NCBI RefSeq assembly: GCF_903166545.1
Contig: NZ_CAESCH010000002.1
Span: forward strand, 620,001 to 684,000
Direction: 5' to 3'
Length of the DNA stretch: 64,000 bases
From: Metabacillus schmidteae
GTDB taxonomy: Bacteria; Bacillota; Bacilli; Bacillales; Bacillaceae
Position numbers and translations under genes: made by a program. Positions 18,801-27,701 of this stretch are shown here, piece by piece; the first letter of the stretch is position 1; every line of letters begins with the position of its first letter. Under the pieces are notes generated by a model, which was not told the origin of the DNA, searched no databases, and saw nothing but the letters and a program-made list of their open reading frames with translations.

Positions 18801-20131
18801 TTACTGTAAGGAACCTCTATATAAAATGCAGCGCCATTTCGTTCATTAGAGGCCCAAACCTTGGCATCATGTAAATCAGCAATACGTTTTACAATGCTTA
18901 GTCCAATTCCAAACTCCCCTTTTTGCCCCTTTTGAAATGGCTCAAATAAGTGGTCCATCATATTTTCATCAATTGATGGGCCATCGTTCCAAACGGACAA
19001 GAGAAGCTTAGTAGGATTTTTCTTGATGGAAACCGAAATGACTTGGTCTGCATATCGTAAGGAATTTTCAAGGAGGTTTTCAATAAGCTTTTCCCATTGT
19101 TCAGAATCGCCAACAATTATTCCTTCTTCTAACTCGAGAGTCCAATTTAAACCTTTTTTTGCCCATTTTATTCGTTCAATTTCTTCTCGTATAAGAGCAT
19201 CAATGCGAAATTCACTTTTTCTAGGCTTTCGAGTGGATAAAAAATCGAGCTTCGTTAAATAAAGCAAATCCTTTATTTTTTTCTCAAGCTTTTCTGATTC
19301 ATCTTCTATAACATCCATCGTGCTTGATAAATCACCTTTTGGAAAGATTCCATCATTAACAGACCTTGCGTAACCCCTAATGACCATGACAGGTGTTTTT
19401 AGATCGTGTGAGATATTTTGTAAGAGAGTCTGTTGAGCTTCATCCTTTCTTACCAGATGTTGCCGCATTTTTTCGATAGTTTGTCCCAGTTTGCCAATTT
19501 CATCATTTCGATCAACTTCAACAGGTTCATGCCATTCTTGATCAGCGATTTTTTTTACGTGCTTTTCAAGCTTTACAATCGGCTTTGATAGATAGCGTGC
19601 TAACCATATAGAGGGAATCCAGCTAAATAAAAAGACGACGCCCATTACAATCATTAATCGTCTGAATAGTGTAAAGACAAGATCATTTCGATAGGAATCC
19701 CAAGAGTAAGAAAGGAGGTAACTAGGTTCTCCATTTACAGTAATTTTGCGTATGACATAAAACAAAGTTTGGTTTTTTAAGTTTTTCTCGTACTGGTATG
19801 TTGATTGTTTTTGATTAGCTGCCAATTCCTGTGTTTGCCTTAGAAAATCAACCGGTAATTCAATTTCATTAGAATTAAAGTAAAAAGACCGTTGAATAGG
19901 AAGCATTAAATGGGTAACGGTACGATCGTTTTGTTTTTCAATTCCCATATTATTTCCTAGATTTCCATACTCCAGTAACACAAGCTGTTCATTCTCAATC
20001 GTTTTATATATTTCTTTTGTGAAAAATCCCCGTAAAGTTGTGGGAAATAAAATAACCAATAAAAGTGATATAACAAGGAGAATACCTGAGAAAACAATCC
20101 AAATTTGAAAGGCTAACGGTTTGTTTCTCAT
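18797..20131 (-). CDS. cssS: Secretion-stress sensor histidine kinase CssS
   Basis: 444 residues. Two transmembrane helices (IWIVFSGILLVISLLLVILF and the MIVMGVVFLFSWIPSIWLA region) flank a ~120-residue extracellular sensor. Then follow HAMP, the phosphorylated histidine in LQNISHDLKTPVMVIRGYA, LLENSLRYA and a compact ATP site (SVWNDGPSID, EFGIGLSIVKRI). In B. subtilis CssS senses misfolded secreted proteins and heat and activates CssR. It overlaps cssR by four bases, and the divergent htrB next door is the known target, which makes the assignment firm. Confidence 0.92.
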   Translation of the reverse strand: MRNKPLAFQIWIVFSGILLVISLLLVILFPTTLRGFFTKEIYKTIENEQLVLLEYGNLGNNMGIEKQNDRTVTHLMLPIQRSFYFNSNEIELPVDFLRQTQELAANQKQSTYQYEKNLKNQTLFYVIRKITVNGEPSYLLSYSWDSYRNDLVFTLFRRLMIVMGVVFLFSWIPSIWLARYLSKPIVKLEKHVKKIADQEWHEPVEVDRNDEIGKLGQTIEKMRQHLVRKDEAQQTLLQNISHDLKTPVMVIRGYARSVNDGIFPKGDLSSTMDVIEDESEKLEKKIKDLLYLTKLDFLSTRKPRKSEFRIDALIREEIERIKWAKKGLNWTLELEEGIIVGDSEQWEKLIENLLENSLRYADQVISVSIKKNPTKLLLSVWNDGPSIDENMMDHLFEPFQKGQKGEFGIGLSIVKRIADLHDAKVWASNERNGAAFYIEVPYSK

Positions 20132-20802
20132 CCTTTTAACATCCTATAGCCAAAACCATAGATTGTTTCTAATTTAAGTTCCGGCATTTTTTTCCGTAAT
20201 CTTCTTACCAAATCATCAACGACTCGATCTGTTCCAAAGTAATCTTCGCCCCACAGGTTTGTTAGTATTTGTTCTCTGGAAAAAGCCTGGCCTTTGTTGT
20301 GAAGAAAAAGCTGAAGAAGATCAAATTCTTTTGAAGTTAGATTGACTTCTTCTCCATTAAAATAAACGATACGCACTTGTTCATCTATTTCATATGGATC
20401 AAGTTGTATTAAGTGGCTTGTTGCACTTGATTGCTCTACATACATTCTTGAAAGCAGTTTTTGAGCACGAATCACAAGTTCTCTCGGAAGAAATGGTTTT
20501 GAGATGTAATCATCACTTCCAAGCTCCAACCCTAAAACCCTATCTATATCTGCATCCCTTGCTGAAATAAAGATAACAGGTACTTCAGGTGTAACAGCTT
20601 TAATCTCTCTAATCAATTGATAACCATCAACATCAGGCAGCATGATATCTAAAATCCACAAATGTGGTGGAGTGTTTATTAAGTTTCTAGCTTCTGAACC
20701 AGTCTGACAAGACGTAACAGACCAACTTTCATTTTTTAAGTACATCGTCAATAATTCATTTAAATTTTGCTCATCTTCGACTAAATATACGTTGTAACTC
20801 AT
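20128..20802 (-). CDS. cssR: Secretion-stress response regulator CssR
   Basis: 224 residues, OmpR family. The start MSYNVYLVEDEQNLNELL and the phosphorylation loop HLWILDIMLPDVDGYQLI closely match the CssR sequence I remember, as does the DRVLGLELGSDDYISKPFLP segment. ATG at 20802 follows AGAGGAAGTG. In B. subtilis CssR activates htrA, htrB and its own operon. The 165 bases up to the divergent miniprotein gene contain repeated TTTTCACA/TTTTCATA-like words that may be its binding sites, but I cannot define them exactly. Confidence 0.93.
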   Translation of the reverse strand: MSYNVYLVEDEQNLNELLTMYLKNESWSVTSCQTGSEARNLINTPPHLWILDIMLPDVDGYQLIREIKAVTPEVPVIFISARDADIDRVLGLELGSDDYISKPFLPRELVIRAQKLLSRMYVEQSSATSHLIQLDPYEIDEQVRIVYFNGEEVNLTSKEFDLLQLFLHNKGQAFSREQILTNLWGEDYFGTDRVVDDLVRRLRKKMPELKLETIYGFGYRMLKG

Positions 20803-20966
20803 TGTTTCACTTCCTCTCAACGCTATTATACATCCTTCATTCTGTCTCTTTCACCATTTTCACAATTTCCCATAATTCTCTCATTATTATCCCAAACTCT
20901 TTTCATATACTTAAGCTATCAAAAATCAAGTAAATAAAGTGATTTCAAAAAGGAGATCTGAAAACG

Positions 20967-21050
20967 ATGAGAGCTATTATTTTTGCAGGTATTTCTCTAC
21001 TCTTACTATTAATTGTCATTGGTGGATTTGTAAGTTCACAAGGTGCTTAA
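20967..21050 (+). CDS. 27-aa membrane miniprotein upstream of htrB
   Basis: The frame encodes MRAIIFAGISLLLLLIVIGG followed by FVSSQGA. It is a single hydrophobic helix with one basic residue at the front and a polar tail, so it should insert in the membrane. AAAGGAG lies ten bases upstream of the ATG. It stands between the CssR-controlled divergent promoter region and htrB (39 bases away), and probably shares the htrB transcript. I do not recognise it; it is too short for standard gene calling. Confidence 0.6.
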   Translation: MRAIIFAGISLLLLLIVIGGFVSSQGA

Positions 21051-21088
21051 ATATAATATTGAAAAAAGAAAAACAGGAGGATGTTAAC

Positions 21089-22333
21089 ATGGGATATTAT
21101 GATGAAACGGAAATAACACGCGAACAAAAAAAACCACGTAGAAGCTTTAAACCAATTCTTTCTTCATTAATAAGCGGTGTAGTTGGTGGAGCACTTGTGC
21201 TTGGTGTAACCACTTTTACAAATGATCAACAACCAAGCAGCACTGAAAATAACCAAGCTGTAGAAACAGCTGCGCAAAACGGAAATTCAACTTCTAAGGT
21301 TGATACACAAGCTATATCAACCAGTTCAAACTCTATTGCTGATATTGTAGACAGCCTTTCACCAGCAATTGTTGGAATTACAAACTTACAAGCTCAAACA
21401 AATGGAAATTTCTTTGGAAACTCCTCTGGAAACTCATCAGGGGAAAATATTGAAACCGGAACAGGTTCAGGAGTGATCTTTAAGAAAGAAGGAGACGCTG
21501 GTTATATTATTACAAATAACCATGTTATAGAAGGAGCTCAGTCAATCGAAGTCACACTTTATAGCGGAGATAAAGTTAAAGCCGAATTAGTAGGAACAGA
21601 TGCATTAACAGACATTGCTGTTCTAAAAATAAATGCCGAGCATGTGACAGTCGTCGCTGAAATGGGTGACTCTTCACAGCTTCGTACAGGAGAAGATGTT
21701 ATTGCGATAGGAAATCCATTGGGCGAAGAGTTTACAAGAACAGTAACACAAGGGATTGTTAGCGGAGTTGATCGAACAATTGATGTCACTACCTCTGAAG
21801 GAGATTGGGCATTAGATGTTCTGCAAACAGACGCAGCGATAAACCCTGGTAACAGTGGTGGTCCTTTAATCAATATGAGCGGACAGGTTATTGGAATCAA
21901 CAGTTTAAAGATCTCTGAAAGTGGTGTCGAAGGTTTAGGATTTGCAATTCCGAGTAATGATGTGCTACCTATTGCAGAAGAGTTAATGAATAACGGAAAA
22001 ATTCAACGACCATTCCTGGGAGTAGGTTTAGTAGAGATGAGTGAAATTCCTCAGTATTATTTGCAGGAACAAATAAACCTACCTGAAGATGTAACAGAAG
22101 GAGTAATCGTTGGAAATGTCTCACCAAACTCCCCGGCAGATGAGGCAGGCTTAAAGCAACAAGATGTGATTGTTTCTATGAACGATCAAGCTATTACGAA
22201 TGCGAGTGACCTAAGAAAGTTTCTTTATACTGAAACAGAAATAGGTGAAGAAGTAGATGTTACGCTATATCGTGCAGGTGAAAAAGTAACACTTAAAATC
22301 AAACTAACAAACCGTGATGCAACAAACGCATAG
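21089..22333 (+). CDS. htrB: HtrA-type membrane serine protease HtrB
   Basis: 414 residues. A short cytoplasmic head is followed by a membrane anchor (SGVVGGALVLGVTTF), a low-complexity Ser/Asn/Gln linker, a trypsin-like domain and a C-terminal PDZ domain. The catalytic triad is visible: His in ITNNHVIEGA, Asp in LTDIAVLKI, Ser in NPGNSGGPL. PDZ landmarks are FLGVGLVEM and SPADEAGLKQQDVI. It degrades or refolds misfolded exported proteins at the outer face of the membrane. AGGAGG precedes the ATG at 21089. Divergent cssRS is the likely regulator. Confidence 0.94.
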   Translation: MGYYDETEITREQKKPRRSFKPILSSLISGVVGGALVLGVTTFTNDQQPSSTENNQAVETAAQNGNSTSKVDTQAISTSSNSIADIVDSLSPAIVGITNLQAQTNGNFFGNSSGNSSGENIETGTGSGVIFKKEGDAGYIITNNHVIEGAQSIEVTLYSGDKVKAELVGTDALTDIAVLKINAEHVTVVAEMGDSSQLRTGEDVIAIGNPLGEEFTRTVTQGIVSGVDRTIDVTTSEGDWALDVLQTDAAINPGNSGGPLINMSGQVIGINSLKISESGVEGLGFAIPSNDVLPIAEELMNNGKIQRPFLGVGLVEMSEIPQYYLQEQINLPEDVTEGVIVGNVSPNSPADEAGLKQQDVIVSMNDQAITNASDLRKFLYTETEIGEEVDVTLYRAGEKVTLKIKLTNRDATNA

Positions 22334-22382
22334 TTCTAACATCTTGCAATAGGAAAAGTCATTACTCTTCATATAAATAATG

Positions 22383-22446
22383 AAGCTGACATGCTAAATG
22401 ATCTATCTCCCCCTTTTAGGTCATTTACAACTGTCAGCTTTTTTAT
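22383..22446 (+). terminator. Long-stem terminator after htrB
   Basis: AAGCTGACA (22383) pairs with TGTCAGCTT (22432-22440); an inner AAATGATCT/AGGTCATTT pairing extends it. A T-run follows. Confidence 0.85.
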
Positions 22447-22587
22447 TTTAGGTAATACGTATGAAACAGTTGTAAAAAAAGGGAAGAGATTGAAAACTAT
22501 ATAGTGTACAATAAAAATGGGGACTAGTTCATAATGCACACATATCTATTTATCTAGATTCTTATGTAAACTAGGAAGGGGACCACC

Positions 22588-24048
22588 ATGAATAGCTTAA
22601 ATATAGAGAAAAAGAGAAAAAAGCTAGAAATGTTTATAAAAGAGAGTTTATTTGTTGAACAGATCTTTAAAGACACAAAGCCTGAGGCTTATTATGCTAT
22701 GGATGTAGAGGGGAAATTTGTAATAGCAAATAGAGCTTGTGAATTAATATCTGGGTATAGTCAGGAAGAATTAAACCAATTCTCTTATAGTGATTTAATT
22801 ATTGAATCTCACCTTCAAAATGTACAAACAAAGTTTCATTATTCTTTAACAGGGGCCATTCAGCAATACCAATGTACAATATTGTCTAAAAGTAACGAAA
22901 GAGTCGATTTAGAAGTAACAAATTCTCCTATTATTGTTGATAATGAGATTATCGGTGTTTATGGAATAGCAAAGAATATTACTTATTTTAACGAACAAAG
23001 AAAGAAGCTAAAGGAAAGTGAGCGGCTCCATCGAAGCCTGATTGAGCACTCTCCTGATGGAGTAATCATTACCCAAGAGCAACGGGTTGTATTTGCGAAC
23101 AAAAAAGCTTCTGAGTTACTCGGTGGAAATAAGGTTGAGGATGTCTTGGGAAAAGATGTAAGCACTTTTTTAAAAAGATATTCAAGTATGCTTATCAATA
23201 ATTTTAGCATGGCTGAAAAAGGACTGGCTTCAGAACTACATGAAGTAAAAATAGTCCAGCTTAACAATAAAGAAATAGATGTTGAAATTAAGACCATTCC
23301 TACAATATTTCAAGAAGATCATGCAGTTTATTTCATTATTAGAGATATTACTGAGCGTAAATTAGCACACGAAATGATGATTAACTCGGAAAAGTTAACG
23401 GTTGCCGGACAACTAGCAGCAGGGATCGCTCATGAAATACGCAACCCGATTACTGCGATAAAAGGATTTATGCAATTGATGGAGAGCGGTAAAAACTATA
23501 AACAAGAATTTTTTTCAGTTATCTCTGCTGAAATCAATCGTATGGAAATTATTTTGAGTGAGTTATTAGCTTTAGCTAAGCCTCAATTAGAACGGTATCG
23601 ACATAGAGACATTCAAAGTATTTTAAAGCATGTTGTTACACTTACAAAAACTCAAGCAATATTACATAATGTTAATTTAAAAACTACGTTTCATCCAGAG
23701 CCTGTATTTGTATTATGTGATGAAAATAAACTCAAACAGGTGTTTATAAATTTCATTAAAAATGCAATAGAAGCAATGAAAAATGAGGGGACCATCACAC
23801 TAATAGTCGAAAAATACGATGATTCCTCTGTTGTGGTAAACATAAAAGATCAAGGGTCAGGAATTCCGAAGAAAATCCTAGATAGAATAGGCGAACCCTT
23901 TTTTACAACAAAGGAAAATGGGACAGGTCTCGGGGTTATGGTTAGCCTTGAAATTATGAAACATCATAATGGAGCTGTTACTATTGAAAGTGATTCAAAT
24001 GGAACAACAGTTTCAATTCAACTCCCTATTTCAAAACCAGAAGATTAA
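22588..24048 (+). CDS. Soluble PAS-domain histidine kinase (sporulation-kinase type)
   Basis: 486 residues without transmembrane helices. A first PAS domain (~20-130; AYYAMDVEGKFVIANRACEL) and a second (~145-260; HSPDGVIITQEQRVVFANKK, ending FIIRDITERK) precede the histidine box GQLAAGIAHEIRNPITAIKG and the ATPase domain (IKNAIEAM; KDQGSGIPKK; TTKENGTGLGVMVS). This H-box type is that of the KinA/KinB/KinC/KinE kinases that feed the Spo0 phosphorelay. No response regulator lies beside it, which also fits a phosphorelay kinase. The signal is unknown. It is followed closely by an acetyltransferase gene. Confidence 0.88.
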   Translation: MNSLNIEKKRKKLEMFIKESLFVEQIFKDTKPEAYYAMDVEGKFVIANRACELISGYSQEELNQFSYSDLIIESHLQNVQTKFHYSLTGAIQQYQCTILSKSNERVDLEVTNSPIIVDNEIIGVYGIAKNITYFNEQRKKLKESERLHRSLIEHSPDGVIITQEQRVVFANKKASELLGGNKVEDVLGKDVSTFLKRYSSMLINNFSMAEKGLASELHEVKIVQLNNKEIDVEIKTIPTIFQEDHAVYFIIRDITERKLAHEMMINSEKLTVAGQLAAGIAHEIRNPITAIKGFMQLMESGKNYKQEFFSVISAEINRMEIILSELLALAKPQLERYRHRDIQSILKHVVTLTKTQAILHNVNLKTTFHPEPVFVLCDENKLKQVFINFIKNAIEAMKNEGTITLIVEKYDDSSVVVNIKDQGSGIPKKILDRIGEPFFTTKENGTGLGVMVSLEIMKHHNGAVTIESDSNGTTVSIQLPISKPED

Positions 24049-24073
24049 ATAGTAAAAAAGAGTGAGGGAAACA

Positions 24074-24514
24074 ATGGAGATTAAGACGAAACGATTAATT
24101 ATTAAGCCTTGTACAGGAGAATTAATAGAAGAAGATGAAGATATAAAGCCTCATATTCACCACTATCTAGAAGAACTTGAAATAGATCAAGATCTTCTTG
24201 GCTGGGGAGTTTGGCTTGTATTCTCACAAACAGATGAAAAAATAGTTGGTGATATAGGTTTCAAAGGAAAGCCTGTTAACGGTATTGTAGAGGTTGGATA
24301 CGGAATATCCCCTGATGCACAAAACGAAGGGTATGCAACTGAAGCAGTAGAGGCATTAGTTAACTGGGCCTTTCAAACAGGTAAAGTAAATAAAATTATA
24401 GCGGAATGCAAAAAAACGAACCATGCCTCCATTCGTGTATTAGAAAAGTTGTTCATGGATATAGTGGAACAAGACGAACATATGGTGTATTGGGAGAAAC
24501 ATATTTTTCATTAA
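24074..24514 (+). CDS. GNAT acetyltransferase (RimJ/RimL-like)
   Basis: 146 residues starting MEIKTKRLIIKPCTGELIEE. The RimJ-type fold is shown by VGDIGFKGKPVNGIVEVGYG, then SPDAQNEGYATEAVEALVNW, where Q-x-x-G-Y-A is the acetyl-CoA loop, and NHASIRVLEKL. The ATG at 24074, close behind GTGAGGGAAACA, is chosen over GTG at 24062. It is 25 bases after the PAS kinase and probably co-transcribed. The substrate is unknown. Confidence 0.85.
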   Translation: MEIKTKRLIIKPCTGELIEEDEDIKPHIHHYLEELEIDQDLLGWGVWLVFSQTDEKIVGDIGFKGKPVNGIVEVGYGISPDAQNEGYATEAVEALVNWAFQTGKVNKIIAECKKTNHASIRVLEKLFMDIVEQDEHMVYWEKHIFH

Positions 24515-24516
24515 TT

Positions 24517-24562
24517 AAATGACGGCCCTTACTCTGCACAAGTGAGAACCGTCATTTTTTTG
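24517..24562 (+). terminator. Terminator after the acetyltransferase gene
   Basis: AAATGACGG pairs with CCGTCATTT, followed by a T-run. Confidence 0.85.
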
Positions 24563-24578
24563 AACCTTTACCTTGTTC

Positions 24579-25403
24579 TTAACAGCTACTTGGCGGTGTA
24601 TCATGATATTCAGGTGGTGCTGGACGTGGGACGGGTTTTGGAGCATGTGGCTGTGGATGCTGTACATATTCAAAAACACCCTGCCCATCCATGCTTGGTC
24701 CACTTGCCCAACGGCCCCGTGCGCTTTCTTCTCCTCTTGATAGATTCATAAATTTATAAGAGAATTCCTGAGCTTCCAAATGAATTGGGAATGTACTTGG
24801 TACTGTTCTTCCTTCCTTGGCTTCAAGCTCAGCAATGGCTGCTAACCACTGATTTTGGTGCATCCGATCTCTGGCAATTAAGAATGACAGCATATCCTTA
24901 ACACCGCGATCATCAGTTGCTTCATATAAACGAACCGCTTGTAATCTTCCTTGTGACTCCGCATTTAAATTCGCTCTAAAGTCAGCCAGTAAATTACCAC
25001 TTGCAATAATATAGCTTCCCATCCATGGTACACCTGTACTATTAACAGGCAGTGCACCGAGCCCTGATACAATCGCATGCTGTGGATTCATTCCCCCAAG
25101 TACAGCTTCGATAACAGGGTTTTTGGCAGCTTCCTCTTGGTCTTTTAAAGGAGCATTATCTAGCAATCTGCCAATCATGACCGAGAGCATTTCAATGTGG
25201 GCAAGCTCCTCAGTTCCGATATCTAATAACATGTCTTTATATTTCCCTGGACATCTTGTTGCCCAGCCTTGAAATAAGTATTGTAGGGCAACTGATATTT
25301 CCCCAAATTGACCACCTAAAATTTCCTGAAGCTTCTTGGCATAAACAGCATCCGGCCGATCGGGTTTCGCGTTGTATTGAAGCTCCTTGATGTGAAAAAA
25401 CAT
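24579..25403 (-). CDS. Manganese catalase (YdbD-like)
   Basis: 274 residues, start MFFHIKELQYNAKPDRPDAV after AAGGAGGG. It belongs to the non-haem dimanganese catalases. The glutamate/histidine ligands of the ferritin-like bundle are in FGEISVALQYLFQGW, GTEELAHIEML, and the downstream YEATDDRGVKDML-DRMHQNQWLAAI part. The C-terminal ~30 residues are rich in Pro, Gly and His. It removes hydrogen peroxide, in some Bacillus during sporulation and in the spore. It is divergent from a DUF2935 gene with a short shared upstream region. Confidence 0.93.
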   Translation of the reverse strand: MFFHIKELQYNAKPDRPDAVYAKKLQEILGGQFGEISVALQYLFQGWATRCPGKYKDMLLDIGTEELAHIEMLSVMIGRLLDNAPLKDQEEAAKNPVIEAVLGGMNPQHAIVSGLGALPVNSTGVPWMGSYIIASGNLLADFRANLNAESQGRLQAVRLYEATDDRGVKDMLSFLIARDRMHQNQWLAAIAELEAKEGRTVPSTFPIHLEAQEFSYKFMNLSRGEESARGRWASGPSMDGQGVFEYVQHPQPHAPKPVPRPAPPEYHDTPPSSC

Positions 25404-25546
25404 GAAGAAACCCTCCTTGTTTGGATTGGTGAACAAGGATATATATATTCTTTGATGAAATGTCCTATTCCTCATTTACTCATCCTTTTACTAAAACAAG
25501 CTTCACAAACATACATATTAATGAAGATGGTATAAGGAGGGAAAGT

Positions 25547-26338
25547 ATGAAAACATTTGAACAAGCTGCAGCATTTGAACATCAATTTTGGTTACAGGTG
25601 CTCGGTGACCATGCAAGATTTATTCTGGAATCACTGGCAGTAATGGAATCGAAGGATATTGAAAAAGCAAAGCGATATAGAGATGTTTTTGATACCTTAC
25701 TAAAAAAATCTAGAGAACAATCTAACCTGACAACTTTAACCTTAGAAGCAGAAGAATATGTGAAGGAGTTTCGTGAGTTTAAGCTATCTATTATTAGAAG
25801 ACATGTTTCAGGGGAAATAAAGATTCATCTTACTCCTACTTTCATCAATCATATGGTAAATGAGCTTGAAGAGTATTTACTCGTTCTTTCATATTTAAAA
25901 AGAAAGGAGGCGCCACCGATCTTTCATGAGTTGCACCATCACTTATTATGGCTATTAGATGCGGCAGGTCATGCAGGAGCTATTTCTGATGAATTAGATG
26001 CAACAGAAAAAAAGCTTAAACGTAAAAGCGATGAATATGTAAAGGAATTTGAAGAGTTTTATTTAAAAGCAGTTGAATTATCAGGATATTTACGAGCTAA
26101 TATCGATTCTTTTCCAGCGTTAACAAGAATGAATAAGGAGGTACAACTTGAAATTGAGTTATTTCGAGGGTTTTTAGCTGAAGTGGAAGAAATGGAGCTA
26201 AACAAGGAGATGCTTAGTACGTTTTCACCTCTAATGGCAGATCATATGATGAGAGAAGAATGTTATTACTTAATGAAGTTAGCAGAGTCAGCTCAGACTA
26301 AAATGCCATCTTGTAATCCGACAAAGCCAAGAATATAA
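25547..26338 (+). CDS. DUF2935 ferritin-like protein
   Basis: 263 residues, MKTFEQAAAFEHQFWLQVLG at the start, with ATG at 25547 after AGGAGGG. The two-fold repeated helical unit is recognisable: EHQFWLQVLGDHARFILESL and, later, FHELHHHLLWLLDAAGHAGAI, both with spaced His and Glu that could bind metal. DUF2935 proteins are common in endospore formers and have no established function. Divergence from the Mn-catalase gene suggests a linked role in metal or peroxide handling, which is inference. Confidence 0.85.
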   Translation: MKTFEQAAAFEHQFWLQVLGDHARFILESLAVMESKDIEKAKRYRDVFDTLLKKSREQSNLTTLTLEAEEYVKEFREFKLSIIRRHVSGEIKIHLTPTFINHMVNELEEYLLVLSYLKRKEAPPIFHELHHHLLWLLDAAGHAGAISDELDATEKKLKRKSDEYVKEFEEFYLKAVELSGYLRANIDSFPALTRMNKEVQLEIELFRGFLAEVEEMELNKEMLSTFSPLMADHMMREECYYLMKLAESAQTKMPSCNPTKPRI

Positions 26339-26342
26339 AAAG

Positions 26343-26375
26343 AGTAGGAAGACAGTTGTAAGCTGTCTTCCTACT
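26343..26375 (-). terminator. Terminator of the TetR-ykkCD operon
   Basis: AGTAGGAAGACAG pairs with CTGTCTTCCTACT. The T-run follows on the minus strand, so it mainly ends the operon coming from the right. Confidence 0.8.
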
Positions 26376-26392
26376 AATACTATTAATGAAAT

Positions 26393-26710
26393 TTAAGACG
26401 GTAAAAACTTTAACCCAACCGTCGCGGATATGATCATAGCAATAAACAAGACACGTTTCCAATCTGCAGGTTCTTTTAAAAACAGGATACCAAACAGTGC
26501 ACTGCCAGCTGTTCCAATCCCCGTCCAAACCGCATATGCTGTTCCCATTGAAATGGTTTCTAACGCTAAAGTTAACAACAAAAAACTCGTTCCAAATCCT
26601 AAGGCAAGGAATAATCCGTTTAAAAGATTCTTTTTCTCATTAAAACGGGCAATTGCAGCAACACCTGCTACTTCACAGAGTCCTGCTAAAATCAGCATAA
26701 ACCAATCCAT
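26393..26710 (-). CDS. ykkD: Small multidrug-resistance family exporter subunit YkkD
   Basis: 105 residues with four helices. The SMR essential glutamate is in LAGLCEVAGVAAIARF (residue ~13), and the motif GTAYAVWTGIGTAGSALFGI is intact. It closely resembles YkkD, which works as a heterodimer with YkkC; the pair exports guanidinium-like and other cationic compounds by proton exchange. It lies one base after ykkC in an operon that starts with a TetR gene. Confidence 0.9.
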   Translation of the reverse strand: MDWFMLILAGLCEVAGVAAIARFNEKKNLLNGLFLALGFGTSFLLLTLALETISMGTAYAVWTGIGTAGSALFGILFLKEPADWKRVLFIAMIISATVGLKFLPS

Positions 26711-26711
26711 C

Positions 26712-27056
26712 TTAATTCTCTCCTTTCACAGGCTGGCCATTTTCAGTCGTGACCATTTTTAGACCAACAACACCTGCAATAAGAATCGCACACAATAAAA
26801 GTTTCAACCAGTTTACCTCATTCGAAAAAAGGACGAGTTCAACAATGACCGTGCCTGCAGCTCCCAAACCAGTAAATACTGCATATACAGTACTGATTGG
26901 AAGTTTCTTTGTTGCAGTAATTAATAAATAAAAACTCACAATAATACATATCACCGTACCAGCCCATTCCAATCCAGTTGATGCATGCTTCAACCCTGTT
27001 ACCCAACTAACCTCGAAAAATGTCGATATATAAACAAGAAACCAATACTTATTCAT
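26712..27056 (-). CDS. ykkC: Small multidrug-resistance family exporter subunit YkkC
   Basis: 114 residues, four helices, with TFFEVSWVTGLKHA (essential Glu) and TVYAVFTGLGAAGTVI. The WVTGLKHA and YAVFTGLG words are the YkkC type, complementary to the YkkD-type partner downstream. In B. subtilis ykkCD stands behind a guanidine riboswitch; here a TetR gene precedes it five bases upstream and no such RNA is seen. Confidence 0.9.
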   Translation of the reverse strand: MNKYWFLVYISTFFEVSWVTGLKHASTGLEWAGTVICIIVSFYLLITATKKLPISTVYAVFTGLGAAGTVIVELVLFSNEVNWLKLLLCAILIAGVVGLKMVTTENGQPVKGEN

Positions 27057-27061
27057 TTCGT

Positions 27062-27640
27062 TTATTCCTCCTTAAAAGCTGAAATGCCTCTCCAAAAAAT
27101 GTTCCATGAGGCATGAAGTCTCCGTTGAAATCGATCTGTTCCACTATAAAGAAGTTCAATCTGCAATGAATCAATAAGACCAATAAAGGAAATCACTACC
27201 TCTTCGAGCGGTACAGTAAAAAATGTTTGTTGCTTCTCTAAATACTGTAGAAAGAGTTGTTCGATATCATCTAAATAGTTGTATACCTTCTGCATCATCA
27301 GCTCATGCAAGTGCGAAGGAGGAAGAAACCCATTACGCAATAAAAACTTTGAGGAAGCATGTGTTTCACATCGCTCACTATATTCCGCTAAAAACTGATA
27401 GAGCCTATCGTGTATAGGTAATGTGGTTTGAGAGGAAACATAATCTTGTATATAGCGCCTTTCATCCATGATTACATCTTCTAATATACTTAAATACAGT
27501 TCATCTTTACCTTTAAAATGGGCATAGATGGATTGCTTTTTTATCCCCACATCATTGGCAATTGTAGCAAGAGATGTGCCATCATAACCATTTTGTGCAA
27601 ATTGAATCAATGCAGCATGTTTAATGTTTGAAGCAGACAT
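27062..27640 (-). CDS. TetR-family repressor of the ykkCD operon
   Basis: 192 residues. The N-terminal helix-turn-helix reads ALIQFAQNGYDGTSLATIAN then VGIKKQSIYAHFKGKDELY, typical TetR/AcrR. The helical ligand-binding domain fills the rest. It is the first gene of a tight operon with ykkC and ykkD, so it most likely represses that operon and itself, with an exported cation as inducer. A near-ideal promoter lies upstream, with direct TTTATAGT repeats that may be its operator. Confidence 0.9.
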   Translation of the reverse strand: MSASNIKHAALIQFAQNGYDGTSLATIANDVGIKKQSIYAHFKGKDELYLSILEDVIMDERRYIQDYVSSQTTLPIHDRLYQFLAEYSERCETHASSKFLLRNGFLPPSHLHELMMQKVYNYLDDIEQLFLQYLEKQQTFFTVPLEEVVISFIGLIDSLQIELLYSGTDRFQRRLHASWNIFWRGISAFKEE

Positions 27641-27672
27641 ATTATCAACCTTCCTTACGTTCGTCAGTTTAT

Positions 27673-27701
27673 AGTATAATTGCCTTCATTTATAGTGTCA
27701 A
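27673..27701 (-). promoter_or_regulatory. Sigma-A promoter of tetR-ykkCD
   Basis: On the minus strand TTGACA (27701-27696), 17 bases, TATACT (27678-27673). The word ACTATAAA occurs twice here, once inside the spacer and once across the -10 box, a candidate repressor site. Confidence 0.75.
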
